A model generated the notes under the pieces. The model saw nothing but the letters and a program-made list of their open reading frames with translations. It searched no databases and was not told where the DNA came from. Position numbers and translations under genes: made by a program. Positions 1 through 8,978 of a stretch of 64,000 bases of DNA are shown one piece after another. The DNA is taken from the NCBI GenBank assembly GCA_934572535.1, contig CAKTLJ010000004.1:33087-97086 (forward strand), given 5' to 3'. The number at the start of each line of letters is the position of its first letter. Positions within the stretch are counted from its first letter, which is position 1. The DNA comes from an uncultured Eubacteriales bacterium (lineage in GTDB: Bacteria > Bacillota > Clostridia > Oscillospirales > Oscillospiraceae).

Positions 1-1
1 C

Positions 2-1408
2 TGCGCCGTGGCCCGGGAGCTGTCCCGCTACCGCCTGTCCGTCGCCCTTCTGGAAAAGGAGTGGGACGTGGCCGCCGGGGCCAGCGGGCGCAACTCCGCC
101 GTGGTCCACGCCGGTTTCAACAACAAGCCCGGCAGTCTCATGGCGCGGCTCTGCGTGGAGGGCAGCCAGGGCTTCGCCGCCGCCTGCCGGACGCTGGACG
201 TCCCCTACCGAAAGACCGGCAAGCTGCTGGTGGCCTTTGACCAGGAGGACCTGCGCGTCCTGGCCCGGCTGAAAGCCCAGGGCGAGGAAAACGGCTGCCG
301 GGGCCTGACCCTGCTGGACCAGGCCCAGCTCCGGGCGCGCCTGCCCCAGGTGGGGGGCGTGGGGGCCATGGAGTCCCCGGAGACCGGGGTCTTCGACCCC
401 TTTCTCTACACTGTGGCCCTGGCGGAAAACGCGGCGCAAAACGGCGTGACCTTCTTCCTCGGCCACGAGGTCACCGCCATCCAGGCCCTCCCCGCGGGCT
501 TCCGGGTCACCGCCGGGGGCAAGGTCTTCACCGCGCGGCGGCTGGTGAACTGCGCCGGGCTGTTCAGCGCGAAGATCGCCGCCATGGCGGGGGTGGAGGG
601 CTACGCCATCTACCCCTGCCGGGGCGAGTATTTCCTCCTGGACAAGCTTGCCGACCCCCTGCCCATGCCCGTCTACCCCGCCCCCAAGGCGGGAAGCGGC
701 GGGCTGGGCGTCCACCTGACCCCCACCATCCACGGCAACCTCCTCATCGGCCCCAGCGCCGAGTACATCGACGCCCCGGAGGACACCGCCTCCACCCGGC
801 CCGTCATGGACCAGCTCTTCCGGGAGGCGCAGCAGCTCCTGCCGGGCCTGGCGCGCGCGCAGATCATCGGGGCCTACGCCGGGGTCCGCCCCAAGCAGGC
901 CCCGCCGGGCGAGGGCGGCTTCCGGGACTTCGTCATCCGGGAGGAGGCGGCCTGCCCGGGCCTGGTCAACCTGGTGGGCATCGAGTCCCCCGGCCTCACC
1001 GCCTCCCTGCCCATCGCCCGCATGGTCCGGGACATCCTGGCCCGCTCGCTGGCGCTGGTCCCCAAGCCGTCCTTTGACCCCACCCGCCGGGGCATCGTCC
1101 GCTTCCGCGACCAGCCCCCCGAGGTCCAGGCCCGCCTCATCGCGGACGACCCGGACTACGGCGAGATCCTCTGCCGCTGCCAGACGGTCACCCGGGCCGA
1201 GATCCGCCAGGCCCTCGAAAATCCCCTGGGCGTGAAGACGCTGGCCGGGATCAAGTACCGGGCCTGGGCCACCACCGGCCGGTGCCAGGGCGGCTACTGC
1301 CTGCCCAAGCTCGCGGAGATGCTGGTGCGGGACTACGGCCTCGCGCCCGACCAGGTCAGCTGCCGGGGGCCAGGCTCCCAGCTCTTTACGGGGAGGGTGA
1401 AGGAATGA
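2..1408 (+). CDS. FAD-dependent glycerol-3-phosphate dehydrogenase (GlpA-like), 5' truncated by window
   Basis: The frame is open from base 2 (CAVARELSRY, the end of a Rossmann GxGxxG region), so the true start lies upstream of the window. About 468 residues are visible. The body is a DAO-type FAD oxidoreductase, with GRNSAVVHAGF near the start and PTIHGNLLIGPSAE in the middle. The C-terminus is a BFD-like iron-sulphur domain with cysteines in CRCQTVTRAE and CQGGYC. In this family G3P is oxidised to dihydroxyacetone phosphate at the membrane side with a quinone or flavoprotein acceptor. The stop overlaps the next start (ATGA), so the two are translationally coupled. A related hydroxyacid substrate cannot be excluded. 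Confidence 0.85.
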   Translation, partial: CAVARELSRYRLSVALLEKEWDVAAGASGRNSAVVHAGFNNKPGSLMARLCVEGSQGFAAACRTLDVPYRKTGKLLVAFDQEDLRVLARLKAQGEENGCRGLTLLDQAQLRARLPQVGGVGAMESPETGVFDPFLYTVALAENAAQNGVTFFLGHEVTAIQALPAGFRVTAGGKVFTARRLVNCAGLFSAKIAAMAGVEGYAIYPCRGEYFLLDKLADPLPMPVYPAPKAGSGGLGVHLTPTIHGNLLIGPSAEYIDAPEDTASTRPVMDQLFREAQQLLPGLARAQIIGAYAGVRPKQAPPGEGGFRDFVIREEAACPGLVNLVGIESPGLTASLPIARMVRDILARSLALVPKPSFDPTRRGIVRFRDQPPEVQARLIADDPDYGEILCRCQTVTRAEIRQALENPLGVKTLAGIKYRAWATTGRCQGGYCLPKLAEMLVRDYGLAPDQVSCRGPGSQLFTGRVKE

Positions 1409-2766
1409 AACGCTATGACGTGGTCATCATCGGCGGCGGACCGGGCGGTCTGGCCGCCGCCAAGGGGGCCAGAGAGGCCGGGGCCCAGTCCGTGCTGGTC
1501 CTGGAGCGAGAGGCCCGCGCGGGCGGGATCCTGAACCAGTGCATCCACGACGGCTTCGGTCTGGTCCGCTACAAAGCCATGCTCACCGGCCCGGAATACG
1601 CCCAGCGCGCCCGGCAGGAGGCCCTGGACGCCGGGGCGGAGCTGCTCACCGGGGCCATGGTCACCGGCCTGACCCCCGACCGGGTGGTCACCGCCGTGAC
1701 CCGGCAGGGGCTTCTCACCCTGCAAGCCGGGGCGGTCGTCCTGGCCACCGGCTGCCGGGAGCGCACCCGGGGCGCCCTCGCCATTCCCGGCTCCCGCCCC
1801 GCCGGGATCTATACGGCGGGGACCGCACAAAACCTCATGAACACCAAGAACCTGATGGTGGGCCGCCGCGTGGTCATCCTGGGCTCCGGCGACATCGGCC
1901 TCATCATGGCCCGGCGGCTGACCCTGGAGGGGGCCAAGGTCCTCTGCGTGGCGGAGCAGAACCCCGTCCCCGGCGGGTTGGAGCGGAACGTCAGCCAGTG
2001 TCTCCACGACTTCGGCATCCCCCTCCACCTGCGCTGCACCGTCACCGACGTCTTTGGCAGAAAGCGGCTGGAAGGGGTGATGCTGCACCGCCTGGACGAG
2101 GCCGGACGGCCCATCCCCGGCAGCCAGCGGCGCATCGCCTGCGACACCCTCCTCCTGTCCGTGGGCCTCATCCCCGAAAACGAGGTCGCCGCCCAGGCCG
2201 GGGTGGCCCTTGACCCCAGGACCAACGGGGCGCTCACCGACCAGGCGCTCCAGACCTCGGTCCCCGGCATCTTCGCCTGCGGCAACAGCCGGAAGGTGCT
2301 GGATCTGGCGGACTTCGTCACCGCGCAGGGGCTGGCGGCAGGGCGGAACGCCGCCGCCTTTCTCCTGGGGCGTCCCCTTGGCCCCATGCCCCCGGAGACC
2401 TCCAACGCCATGGCCAAGGGCCTGCCCCAGCCGGGCCTCACCACCTGCATCCTCTGCCCCAAGGGCTGCCGCGTCCAGGTGGCGGCCAACGGCGACGTCA
2501 CGGGCAGCGGCTGCTCCAAGGGAGAGGCCTACGCCCGGCAGGAGGCCACGGCCCCCAAGCGGGTCCTCACCACCACGCTGGTCAGGCGGGACGGGCGCCT
2601 GGTCCCCGTGAAGACCTCCGCCGGGGTCCCGAAGGCGCGCCTCTTGGCGTGTATGGAGGCTGTGCGTCACCTCCCCGCGCCGGAAGGTCCCCTCTCGCCC
2701 GGGGACGTCGCGGCGGCAGACCCCTTCGGCGTTGGCGTCGATCTGCTCGTGAGCGGCGAAGAATGA
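1405..2766 (+). CDS. FAD/NAD-dependent oxidoreductase fused to a C-terminal DUF1667 domain
   Basis: This protein has 453 residues. The start at 1405 is chosen because it overlaps the upstream stop as ATGA and gives an FAD fingerprint, VVIIGGGPGGLAAAKG, at residues 5-20. A second dinucleotide fold (VILGSGDIGLIMARRL) lies near residue 155, as in pyridine nucleotide-disulphide oxidoreductases. Residues about 345-440 match the DUF1667 pattern: CILCPKGC, then GSGCSKGEAYARQE, then LTTTLVRRDGRLVPVKT. In many Clostridia this small cysteine protein is a separate third gene after glpA and this oxidoreductase, so here it appears fused. The likely role is electron transfer from the GlpA-like partner. A strong hairpin terminator follows at once. 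Confidence 0.85.
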   Translation: MKRYDVVIIGGGPGGLAAAKGAREAGAQSVLVLEREARAGGILNQCIHDGFGLVRYKAMLTGPEYAQRARQEALDAGAELLTGAMVTGLTPDRVVTAVTRQGLLTLQAGAVVLATGCRERTRGALAIPGSRPAGIYTAGTAQNLMNTKNLMVGRRVVILGSGDIGLIMARRLTLEGAKVLCVAEQNPVPGGLERNVSQCLHDFGIPLHLRCTVTDVFGRKRLEGVMLHRLDEAGRPIPGSQRRIACDTLLLSVGLIPENEVAAQAGVALDPRTNGALTDQALQTSVPGIFACGNSRKVLDLADFVTAQGLAAGRNAAAFLLGRPLGPMPPETSNAMAKGLPQPGLTTCILCPKGCRVQVAANGDVTGSGCSKGEAYARQEATAPKRVLTTTLVRRDGRLVPVKTSAGVPKARLLACMEAVRHLPAPEGPLSPGDVAAADPFGVGVDLLVSGEE

Positions 2767-2821
2767 AACAGAGGCTGTCCCGCGTGATCTCTTTCCATCA
2801 CGCGGGGCAGCCTCTGTTTTT
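2767..2821 (+). terminator. Rho-independent terminator between convergent genes
   Basis: A 22-bp stem with one mismatch (AACAGAGGCTG arm against CAGCCTCTGTT arm, through a GC-rich middle) is followed by five T. It begins just after the oxidoreductase stop. It touches the stop codon of the opposing gene. Confidence 0.9.
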
Positions 2822-3225
2822 CAGTCCCGAAGGTTGGTCAGCTTGTTCTTGATGAGGTAGAGGTGCTTTCCGTCGGCGGTGAGGCGGGCGTTGTCCAGCA
2901 CCTCCGGCGCTTCCCGCATGATCTCCCTTAACTTGTTCATGGCGATGACGATGACCCCCCGGTCGGTGGACTCGATGCCCTTTTCCTCCAAGTGGCGGAA
3001 GAAGGCATAAAAGCTCCTGGACGCGAAGAAGTTGCGGCCCTCCAGGGTGATCGGGCGGTAGCGGCCGGACAAAAGCTGGCCCTGCTCCATCCGCTCGGCG
3101 GGGACCAGGTCCCCCCGGGCGGGTCGGACCAGGAAGGCGTAGCGCCCCAGCCCCTCCGGGTCCACGAAGTGGTAGTCGGCGGGTTCTTTGTAGATCTTTC
3201 CCTCGGCGGTGGTCTCAAGGAACAT
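2821..3225 (-). CDS. Hypothetical protein, 134 aa
   Basis: I do not recognise this protein. The start at 3225 is supported by a GGGGGG-type ribosome site 6 nt upstream and by the native-looking sequence MFLETTAEGKIYKEPADYHF. It has no signal peptide, membrane segment or cysteine cluster. The sequence is compatible with a small alpha/beta cytoplasmic protein, with RYAFLVRPARGD, then LLSGRYRPITLEGRNFFASR, then a helical C-terminus rich in charged residues. It is monocistronic between a convergent terminator and the end of the SLH gene. A TATAAT at 3292-3297 (complement) is a likely -10 element, with a weak TTTTGA-like -35. Confidence 0.6.
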   Translation of the reverse strand: MFLETTAEGKIYKEPADYHFVDPEGLGRYAFLVRPARGDLVPAERMEQGQLLSGRYRPITLEGRNFFASRSFYAFFRHLEEKGIESTDRGVIVIAMNKLREIMREAPEVLDNARLTADGKHLYLIKNKLTNLRD

Positions 3226-3358
3226 CAGGTTCCCCCCTTCCTGAGCACGTTCGGCTCGGTTTTGCTCTCCCATCGCTGGGTGGATGGGACCATTATAGCG
3301 AATCGAAGGCCATTTCAAAAGGGGGCAGAGAAAAAAATCTCGCTTCCCGCGACGCAAA

Positions 3359-3392
3359 GCCGCCGCCCCAACGGCTTCGTTGGGACGGCGGC
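3359..3392 (-). terminator. Hairpin terminator after the SLH surface-protein gene
   Basis: A long GC stem (GCCGCCG-CCCAAC against GTTGGGACGGCGGC) closes a short loop. On the minus strand it is followed by a short T tract (CTTTG). It lies directly 3' of the SLH gene. Confidence 0.6.
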
Positions 3393-3420
3393 CAGGGGCG
3401 CACTGCGCAGAGGCGCAGCG

Positions 3421-6411
3421 TCACTTCATAGAACGCCAGAGGAGGGTCACGCCCTGCGCCCGCGTGCAATCCGCGTCCGGGCTGAACGCGCGCGCGGACG
3501 TTCCCTCGGTTATCTTCGCCTGCACGGCCCACAGGACCGCAGCGGCGTAGTAGGCGTCAGGGGAAACGTCGGCAAAGGAAGCCCCCGCCTCCGCCGCCGG
3601 GGCGCTCTTGGCGCGCCAGAGGAAGGTGACGATCTGCGCGCGGCTGCAAGCCTGGTCCGGGCCGAACGCCGTCGCGCTCGTCCCCTGGGCGATGCCGTTC
3701 TCCACGGCCCAGAGGACCGCGTCGTAGCAATAGCTGCCGACGGGCACGTCGGTGAAGGGCATTTCCGCGCGCTTGGGCGCGGGCGAGCCTGCGGCTCTCC
3801 ACAGGAAGGTCACGATCTGGCCGCGTGTGCAGGGGTCGTCCGCGCCGAACAGGGTCGTCTCCTTCCCCTTGGCGATGCCGTTCTTCACGGCCCACTCCAC
3901 CGCCTTGCGGTAGTAGTCGTTGGCGGAAACATCCGCAAAGGCAAGGGCGCTGCTGCCGCCACTGGAGGAGCTGCTGCTGCCACTGGAGGAGCTGCTGCTG
4001 CCACTGGAGGAGCTGCTGCTGCCACTGGAGGAGCTACTGCCGCCACTGGAAGAACTGCCGCCGCCACCGGAAGAACTGCCGCCGCCGGACGAGCTGCCGC
4101 CGCTGTCAGCGATCTGGTAGCGGTCGAGCGCGGGCGTGGGCTGGATCGCAGGCTTCCAGTACAGCGCTGCCAGCGGGTCGTCCTTGCCGCTCTCGACCTG
4201 CGTGCCGTTCTGCACGTGGCGCTTGGCGGAGAGGACCCGCACGCCTGCCTCGATGGCCTTGCCGGGGGCCGCCTTCTTTGCCGTGTACGCGGTCGCGCCC
4301 TGCAAAAAGGCTTCGCTGGTGGAGATCGTGCCGCTGCCGGAAACGGCGGTCCCGCCGGAGCCAAAGAGCACGCTGCCGCCGAGCGCGATCAGCTTGCCGC
4401 TGCCGGTGATGGTCCCCCCGTTCAGCTGGATGGCACTGCCGCCGTCGGAATAGATCGTCGTGTTTCCGCCGCCGCCATAGGCGGCCAGCACGGCCCCGTC
4501 CGCCAGCGTCAGCGTGCCGTTCACCGCCAGCGCGGTCTGGCCCTTGCCTGTGCTGCCGGCCTCATCGCCGCTGAGGAAGACCTGTCCCTTGACCGTCACC
4601 TTGCCTGTGGTGACGACCACCGCCTCGTCATTGGAGCGGTCGGTCAAATCCCCGTTGGCCAGGTAGTTGGTGTGGGAGTAGATGGCCGCGTTTTCCAGCG
4701 TGGAGCCGTCCGCCATGCGAAGCTGGCCGCAGAGGGAGGCCCCGGTGGTGAACTTTTTGTTGTAGGCGTCATAGTTCATGGAGAAGGTGCCGCCGCTCTG
4801 CACGTCAAGGATGCCCTGCACCACGGAGTCGGAGAGGGTCAGCTTGCCGCCCTTCTCCACCACGATGCGCACGCTGCTGAGGACCTTCATGTTGGTCAGC
4901 GTCAGGTCGCAGCCGTCGGGAATGTAGAGCGTCTGCGGGATCTGCCCCGCCTTGACCTTCTCCCAGGGGATATCGTAGCCCAGAACGCCGTAGGTCCCGC
5001 TCTGGTGGGAGCCGAACCAGACCTCCAGCTTCTCCGGCACGCGGACGCTTTCCGTCTCGCCCGCCACGTTGCTGCCGAAGTTCTTGATGGCCCAAGGCTC
5101 CATGATGTCCCAGGCGTACAGGCCGTTGGCATACTGCTTCAGGTTTTCGGGTTTGAGCTGGTCTGCCAGCGCTTCCTCGCCGGTGTAGATGCGGAAGGGC
5201 AGGGCGTTGCTGCGCACGGCGCGGCCCTGCGTGTCCACGATGAAGACCGAGATCAGATAGCTGCCCGCATCCTTGGGGATGCCGTCCAGCGTCAGGTCGC
5301 TGCTCATGGTCATATACACGCCCTTCATGCCGCTGTCGGCGTCGGCGGGCGTTCCCTTTGCCGTGTCCGGCTCGATGATGACCTGGCACGCGCTGCCGTT
5401 CAGGCTGATCTGGGACTGGTGATCCAGCCGCTCCCAGTCGCTGTCGACAGGCTCGGTCCCCTGCTCCACGAGCGCGCCGTAGACCGTCACCGCGCTGTTC
5501 TTGTTGCTGGAGGTGCCGCCGGTGCTGGCGCTGGAAACGCCGTCGTAAGCCTTCTGGCCCACAATGGCCGCCTCAAAGCTGCCTTCGAGCTTGACGTGCA
5601 GCTCGTAGGGGTCGCCTTGGCCGTCGTCTGCCACAGCAGAGGCATTGCCCTTCTTGTCGATCACCAGCTTGAAGGTCAGGTCCTTGTAGCCCTCGGCCTG
5701 GAGGACGATGACGTCGCCGCTCTTGAGCGCGGGGGTGCTTCCTTAGCTGTTCCGCGCGAACAGCAGCATTCCGCCCTCCAGCTTGTACTGCCCGCCGTTT
5801 GCGAGAGAGGACGACGCGGCCTGCCAGGAGGCCCCATTCACCGAAACGCCGGTGATCTTGTCGGCATACCCCGCTTCCTCGAAGGACACCCGCCAATCGT
5901 TGCCGGTGGGGTCCATCGCGAAGTGGACCTTGCTCAGCTCGACCGTGCCCAGCTCCGGGCTGCCCGGCGCTTCGCCGCCGGAGCCGCCGCCGCCGGGGTC
6001 GGTGCCTTCCACGATCTCCGCTTTGTGCGTGTCCTTATCCAGGGCCAGCGTCAGCGGCCGGTAGCCCTGCGCGGCAATGACGCAGGTGGCGGTGTTCCCG
6101 GAGAAGTCTTCCCCGACATACACAGTGCCACTTCCCGCATCAACGTAGAAACTCTTATTCTTCCAAACCAGAGAAAAATTGCTTACTCGGTTCCACTTGG
6201 CCCCGGAAACTTCTACGCTTTCGATCGCGTTGAGCCACTCCGATGCATTTTTGAACTTCAGTTTGAAATCCCAACCAAAATTCGAACTTGACTTCACTTC
6301 TGTCGGCGGGGCTTTCGATTCCTCCGCCGCCACGGCCGGGGTCACCGCCACGGACAGCAGCATCGCCGCCGCCATGAAGAGCGAGCTCACCCGCTTTTTT
6401 ATCCCATTCAT
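3421..6411 (-). pseudogene. SLH-domain cell-surface protein interrupted by one in-frame TAA
   Basis: Read through, the gene encodes about 996 residues: signal peptide (MNGIKKRVSSLFMAAAMLLS, start 6411, RBS AAGGAG), two beta-rich repeats of about 100 residues, a beta-helix-like middle with many G/T/S turns, a Ser-Gly linker, and three C-terminal SLH domains (FADVSANDYYRKAVEWAVKNGI and two more) that would bind secondary wall polymers. The TAA at 5743-5745 follows residue 222 (LLFARNS). The same frame stays open for another 773 codons with uninterrupted homologous-looking sequence, so the two pieces are one gene by origin. The upstream piece alone would be a secreted fragment with no wall anchor. 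A sequencing error, a true nonsense mutation or read-through are all possible. The promoter carries a DtxR-like operator, which suggests metal or haem regulation (inference). Confidence 0.75.
3955..4090 (-). repeat. 21-nt coding tandem repeat (Ser-Gly linker)
   Basis: About six near-identical units of a 21-bp motif (plus-strand unit actggaggagctgctgctgcc) occur head to tail and drift toward the 3' end. They encode a run of Ser with single Gly residues between the surface domain and the SLH anchor. Copy number could change by slippage. Confidence 0.85.
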
Positions 6412-6724
6412 AGCGTTCTCCTTTTCTAAACTTTCTTGCTCTCCCCGCCGGGGAGGTCCTTGGGTCGTCTGCCGCGCGCGGTGCGTTCCCAAAAAACATC
6501 TTTTTTCCGCGCGCCTCTTGAAAGCACCTCCTTCCTGTGGTATAATCCCACACTAGTTAGCCGCACCTAACCGACGTCCAAAAAAGAAAGCCGCAGTGCG
6601 TGGCCGTTCTTGCATTGGTTAGCCTTAGCTAACCGTCATGGATGATTTTAGTACAATTCGCCGCGCTTGTCAATCCCGGAATTTACGGTTCTGCCGCGCG
6701 AACCCTCAGCACAAGGAGCTCTCT
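6412..6724. promoter_or_regulatory. Divergent regulatory region with two promoters and two DtxR/IdeR-like operators
   Basis: On the plus strand, TTGAAA (6518-6523) and TATAAT (6541-6546) with a 17-bp spacer drive apbE. On the minus strand, TTGACA (6673-6668) and TAAAAT (6650-6645) with a 17-bp spacer drive the SLH gene. Just downstream of each -10 lies an inverted repeat: GTTAGCCGCACCTAAC at 6556-6571 and GGTTAGCCTTAGCTAACC at 6617-6634. Both resemble the DtxR/IdeR consensus TTAGGTTAGSCTAACCTAA. The symmetric placement suits repression of both genes by one metal-dependent regulator. Confidence 0.75.
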
Positions 6725-7738
6725 ATGAAAAATCTGGTATGGACCGCACTCCTCCTGGCCGTTCTGCTGACCGGCTGCTCGGCCTCCCCCGCGCGGGAGC
6801 CGGAAACGGCCACCTTCCTGGCCATGGACACCGCCATGCAGTTCACGATCTATGGCGACGCCGCGCTCCTGGCGCGGTCCGAGGACCTGATCCGTTCGCT
6901 GGAGGCCGCCGTGTCCGTCACCGACGGGACCAGCGCCCTTTTCGCCATCAACCGGACCGGAAGCGGGACCCTGTCCGGCCCCGCCGCCGACCTGATGGAG
7001 GAGGCGCTGGCGCTCTGCCGCCGCACCGACGGCGCGCTGGATCTTTCCGTCTACCCCATCGTCCGGGCCTGGGGCTTTACCACCGGGACCCATCAGGTCC
7101 CCGGCGAGGAGACCATCCAGGCCCTGCTGCCGCTGGTGGACTACACGAAGATACAATACGACGCCGCCACGGGCGTTGTCCGCCTTCCCGAGGGCATGAC
7201 CCTCGATCTGGGCAGCGTGGCCAAGGGCTATGCCGGCCGCCTGGCGGCGCAGATGCTGCGGGAGAGCGGCGTGGACTCCGCCCTGCTGAGCCTGGGCGGC
7301 AATATGCAGGCGGTGGGTGGGAAGCCGGACGGTTCTCCGTGGCAGATCGGCATCCAGGACCCGCAGGGGACGGACGCCATGATGGTGCTCTCCGTGCGGG
7401 ACCAGGCCGTGGTGACCTCCGGCGGCTATGAGCGCTATTTTGAGCAGGACGGCCGAACCTACTGGCACATCATGGACCCTGCCACCGGGCGTCCGGCGGA
7501 GAGCGGCTTGCTCTCCGTCACCATCGTGGGGGAGGACGGCGCCCTCTGCGACGGCCTTTCCACCGCCCTGTTCGTCCTGGGCCTGGAACAGGCCGCGGAC
7601 CTCTGGGCGCGCAGCGACGACTTTGAAGCGGTGTTCGTGACCACCTCCGGCGCGGTGTATCTCACCGAGGGCTTGACGGACCGCTTCGCGCTGACCGACC
7701 CCTACGCGGACACGCCGGTCCGCGTGATCGCGCGGTGA
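6725..7738 (+). CDS. apbE: FAD:protein FMN transferase (ApbE family lipoprotein)
   Basis: This protein has 337 residues. The start at 6725 has an AAGGAG site 6 nt upstream and opens a lipoprotein signal ending in LLTGCSAS. Family motifs are present: TFLAMDTAMQF, TLDLGSVAKGYA, LLSLGGNMQAVG, the HIMDPATGRPAESG block and DGLSTALFVLG. ApbE transfers FMN from FAD onto Thr/Ser of extracytoplasmic electron-transfer proteins such as Rnf, Nqr or FMN-binding proteins. No such target is encoded in this window. The gene is alone between a divergent promoter region and a bidirectional terminator. The operator at 6556-6571 overlaps the transcription start region, so metal-dependent repression is likely. 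Confidence 0.93.
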   Translation: MKNLVWTALLLAVLLTGCSASPAREPETATFLAMDTAMQFTIYGDAALLARSEDLIRSLEAAVSVTDGTSALFAINRTGSGTLSGPAADLMEEALALCRRTDGALDLSVYPIVRAWGFTTGTHQVPGEETIQALLPLVDYTKIQYDAATGVVRLPEGMTLDLGSVAKGYAGRLAAQMLRESGVDSALLSLGGNMQAVGGKPDGSPWQIGIQDPQGTDAMMVLSVRDQAVVTSGGYERYFEQDGRTYWHIMDPATGRPAESGLLSVTIVGEDGALCDGLSTALFVLGLEQAADLWARSDDFEAVFVTTSGAVYLTEGLTDRFALTDPYADTPVRVIAR

Positions 7739-7779
7739 GCCGACCCGCCGCGCAAGGAAGCCTCCCCGTCCCCGAAAAC

Positions 7780-7826
7780 AAAAACCCTGATCTTATCAGC
7801 TGTATCTGATAAGATCAGGGTTTTTT
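7780..7826. terminator. Bidirectional terminator between apbE and the CDF gene
   Basis: A perfect stem (CCCTGATCTTATCAG against CTGATAAGATCAGGG) has an A run before it and a T run after it. It can therefore end transcription from both convergent genes. Confidence 0.93.
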
Positions 7827-7847
7827 CCGTGTTGACAGGCGCTGCCC

Positions 7848-8978
7848 TCAGTCGCTGTAGGCGCGGTCGATCTTGATGCGGAAGGTCCGGCCGTACTTGG
7901 CGGACAGCTCCGCCTCCATCTGGCGGACCAGGGCCACGCTGTCCTTACAGGCGAAGTCGATGATCGCGTCGAAGGACAGCACGCCCGTCTCCTTGTTTTC
8001 AAAGAAGGCGTGGCTGGACAGGACGTAGGGATAGGCCTTCACATCCGCCCGGACCTGCTCCTCCAAGCGCTGGAGCGCGTCCTGCTGCGTATTCACCGCG
8101 TAAAAGCCGATGTAGAGGGAGATGCTGTACTCGTCCAGGACCCGCTGCTGGGCCTTCTTGCTGAGGGTGTGCAGCTCGGCGGCGGTCCGCCAGTCGTACA
8201 CCGCCACGTTGACGGCGCCCATGGTCTTGGTGGGTCCGTAGTTGTGCAGCACCAGGTCATAGGCCCCCAGGATCCCCTCCACGGAGCAGAGCGTCTGCTT
8301 GATCTGGCGGGACAGGTCCGCGTCGGCCCGGCGGCCCACGAGGGAGCGCAGGGTGTCCAGCAGCATCTCCACACCGGCCTTGATGATGACCAGGGAGATG
8401 ACCGCCCCGATCCAGCCGTCCAGCACGCGGCCGGTGGTCATGGTCACCACCGCGCCCGCCAGGGTCCCGGCGGAGATGACCGCGTCGAAGGTGGCGTCGG
8501 ACCCGGAGGCCACGAGGGCGTCGGAGTCGGTCTGCCTGCCCACCCTCTTGGTGTACGCGCCCAGGACCAGCTTGGTCGCGATGGCCACCACCACGATGAC
8601 CACGGTCAGCATGGAGTAGTTGGTCACGTCCGGGGCGAGGATCTTTTTCACCGAGGTGATGGTGAAGCTCACACCGGCAAAGAGGACGATGCCGGAGATG
8701 ATGATGGCGGTGAGGTACTCCACCCGGCCATAGCCGAAGGGATGCCGTTGGTCCGGCGGGCGGGAGGCCAGCTTGGTCCCCAGGATGGTGATGACGGAGG
8801 AGAGCGCGTCGCTCAGGTTGTTCATGGCGTCCAGCACGATGGCGATGGAGTTGGCCAGCAGGCCCACCAGCAGCTTAAAGGCCACGAGACATAGGTTGGT
8901 GACGATCCCCACCGCGCTGGCCTTCACGATGGTCCGGTCCCGCCGCCGGGCCGCCTCCTCTTTGGTCAGGTCCGGCAT
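7848..8978 (-). CDS. Cation diffusion facilitator (CDF) family metal exporter
   Basis: This protein has 376 residues and exports divalent metal in exchange for protons. There are six predicted membrane segments, the first at about residues 20-60 (VGIVTNLCLVAFKLLVGLLANSIAIVLDAMNNLSDA). The transmembrane metal site reads D-AMN-N in helix 2 and D-ATF-D in helix 5 (SGSDATFDAVIS). An Asn in the first pair and Asp rather than His in the second is more like Mn-type CDFs than Zn-type YiiP, so manganese is the favoured substrate (inference). The C-terminal cytoplasmic domain (about 215-376) is longer than usual. The start follows the thrS stop directly (TAAATG), so it is co-transcribed with thrS. Confidence 0.92.
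   Translation of the reverse strand: MPDLTKEEAARRRDRTIVKASAVGIVTNLCLVAFKLLVGLLANSIAIVLDAMNNLSDALSSVITILGTKLASRPPDQRHPFGYGRVEYLTAIIISGIVLFAGVSFTITSVKKILAPDVTNYSMLTVVIVVVAIATKLVLGAYTKRVGRQTDSDALVASGSDATFDAVISAGTLAGAVVTMTTGRVLDGWIGAVISLVIIKAGVEMLLDTLRSLVGRRADADLSRQIKQTLCSVEGILGAYDLVLHNYGPTKTMGAVNVAVYDWRTAAELHTLSKKAQQRVLDEYSISLYIGFYAVNTQQDALQRLEEQVRADVKAYPYVLSSHAFFENKETGVLSFDAIIDFACKDSVALVRQMEAELSAKYGRTFRIKIDRAYSD

Noticed and set aside
3955..4090. CRISPR-like tandem repeat
   Set aside because: Units are contiguous with no unique spacers and encode a Ser-Gly linker.
2992..6291. A 1099-codon open frame antisense to the SLH gene
   Set aside because: It has no ribosome site or domain, runs opposite a gene with signal peptide and SLH domains, and is expected in GC-rich DNA.
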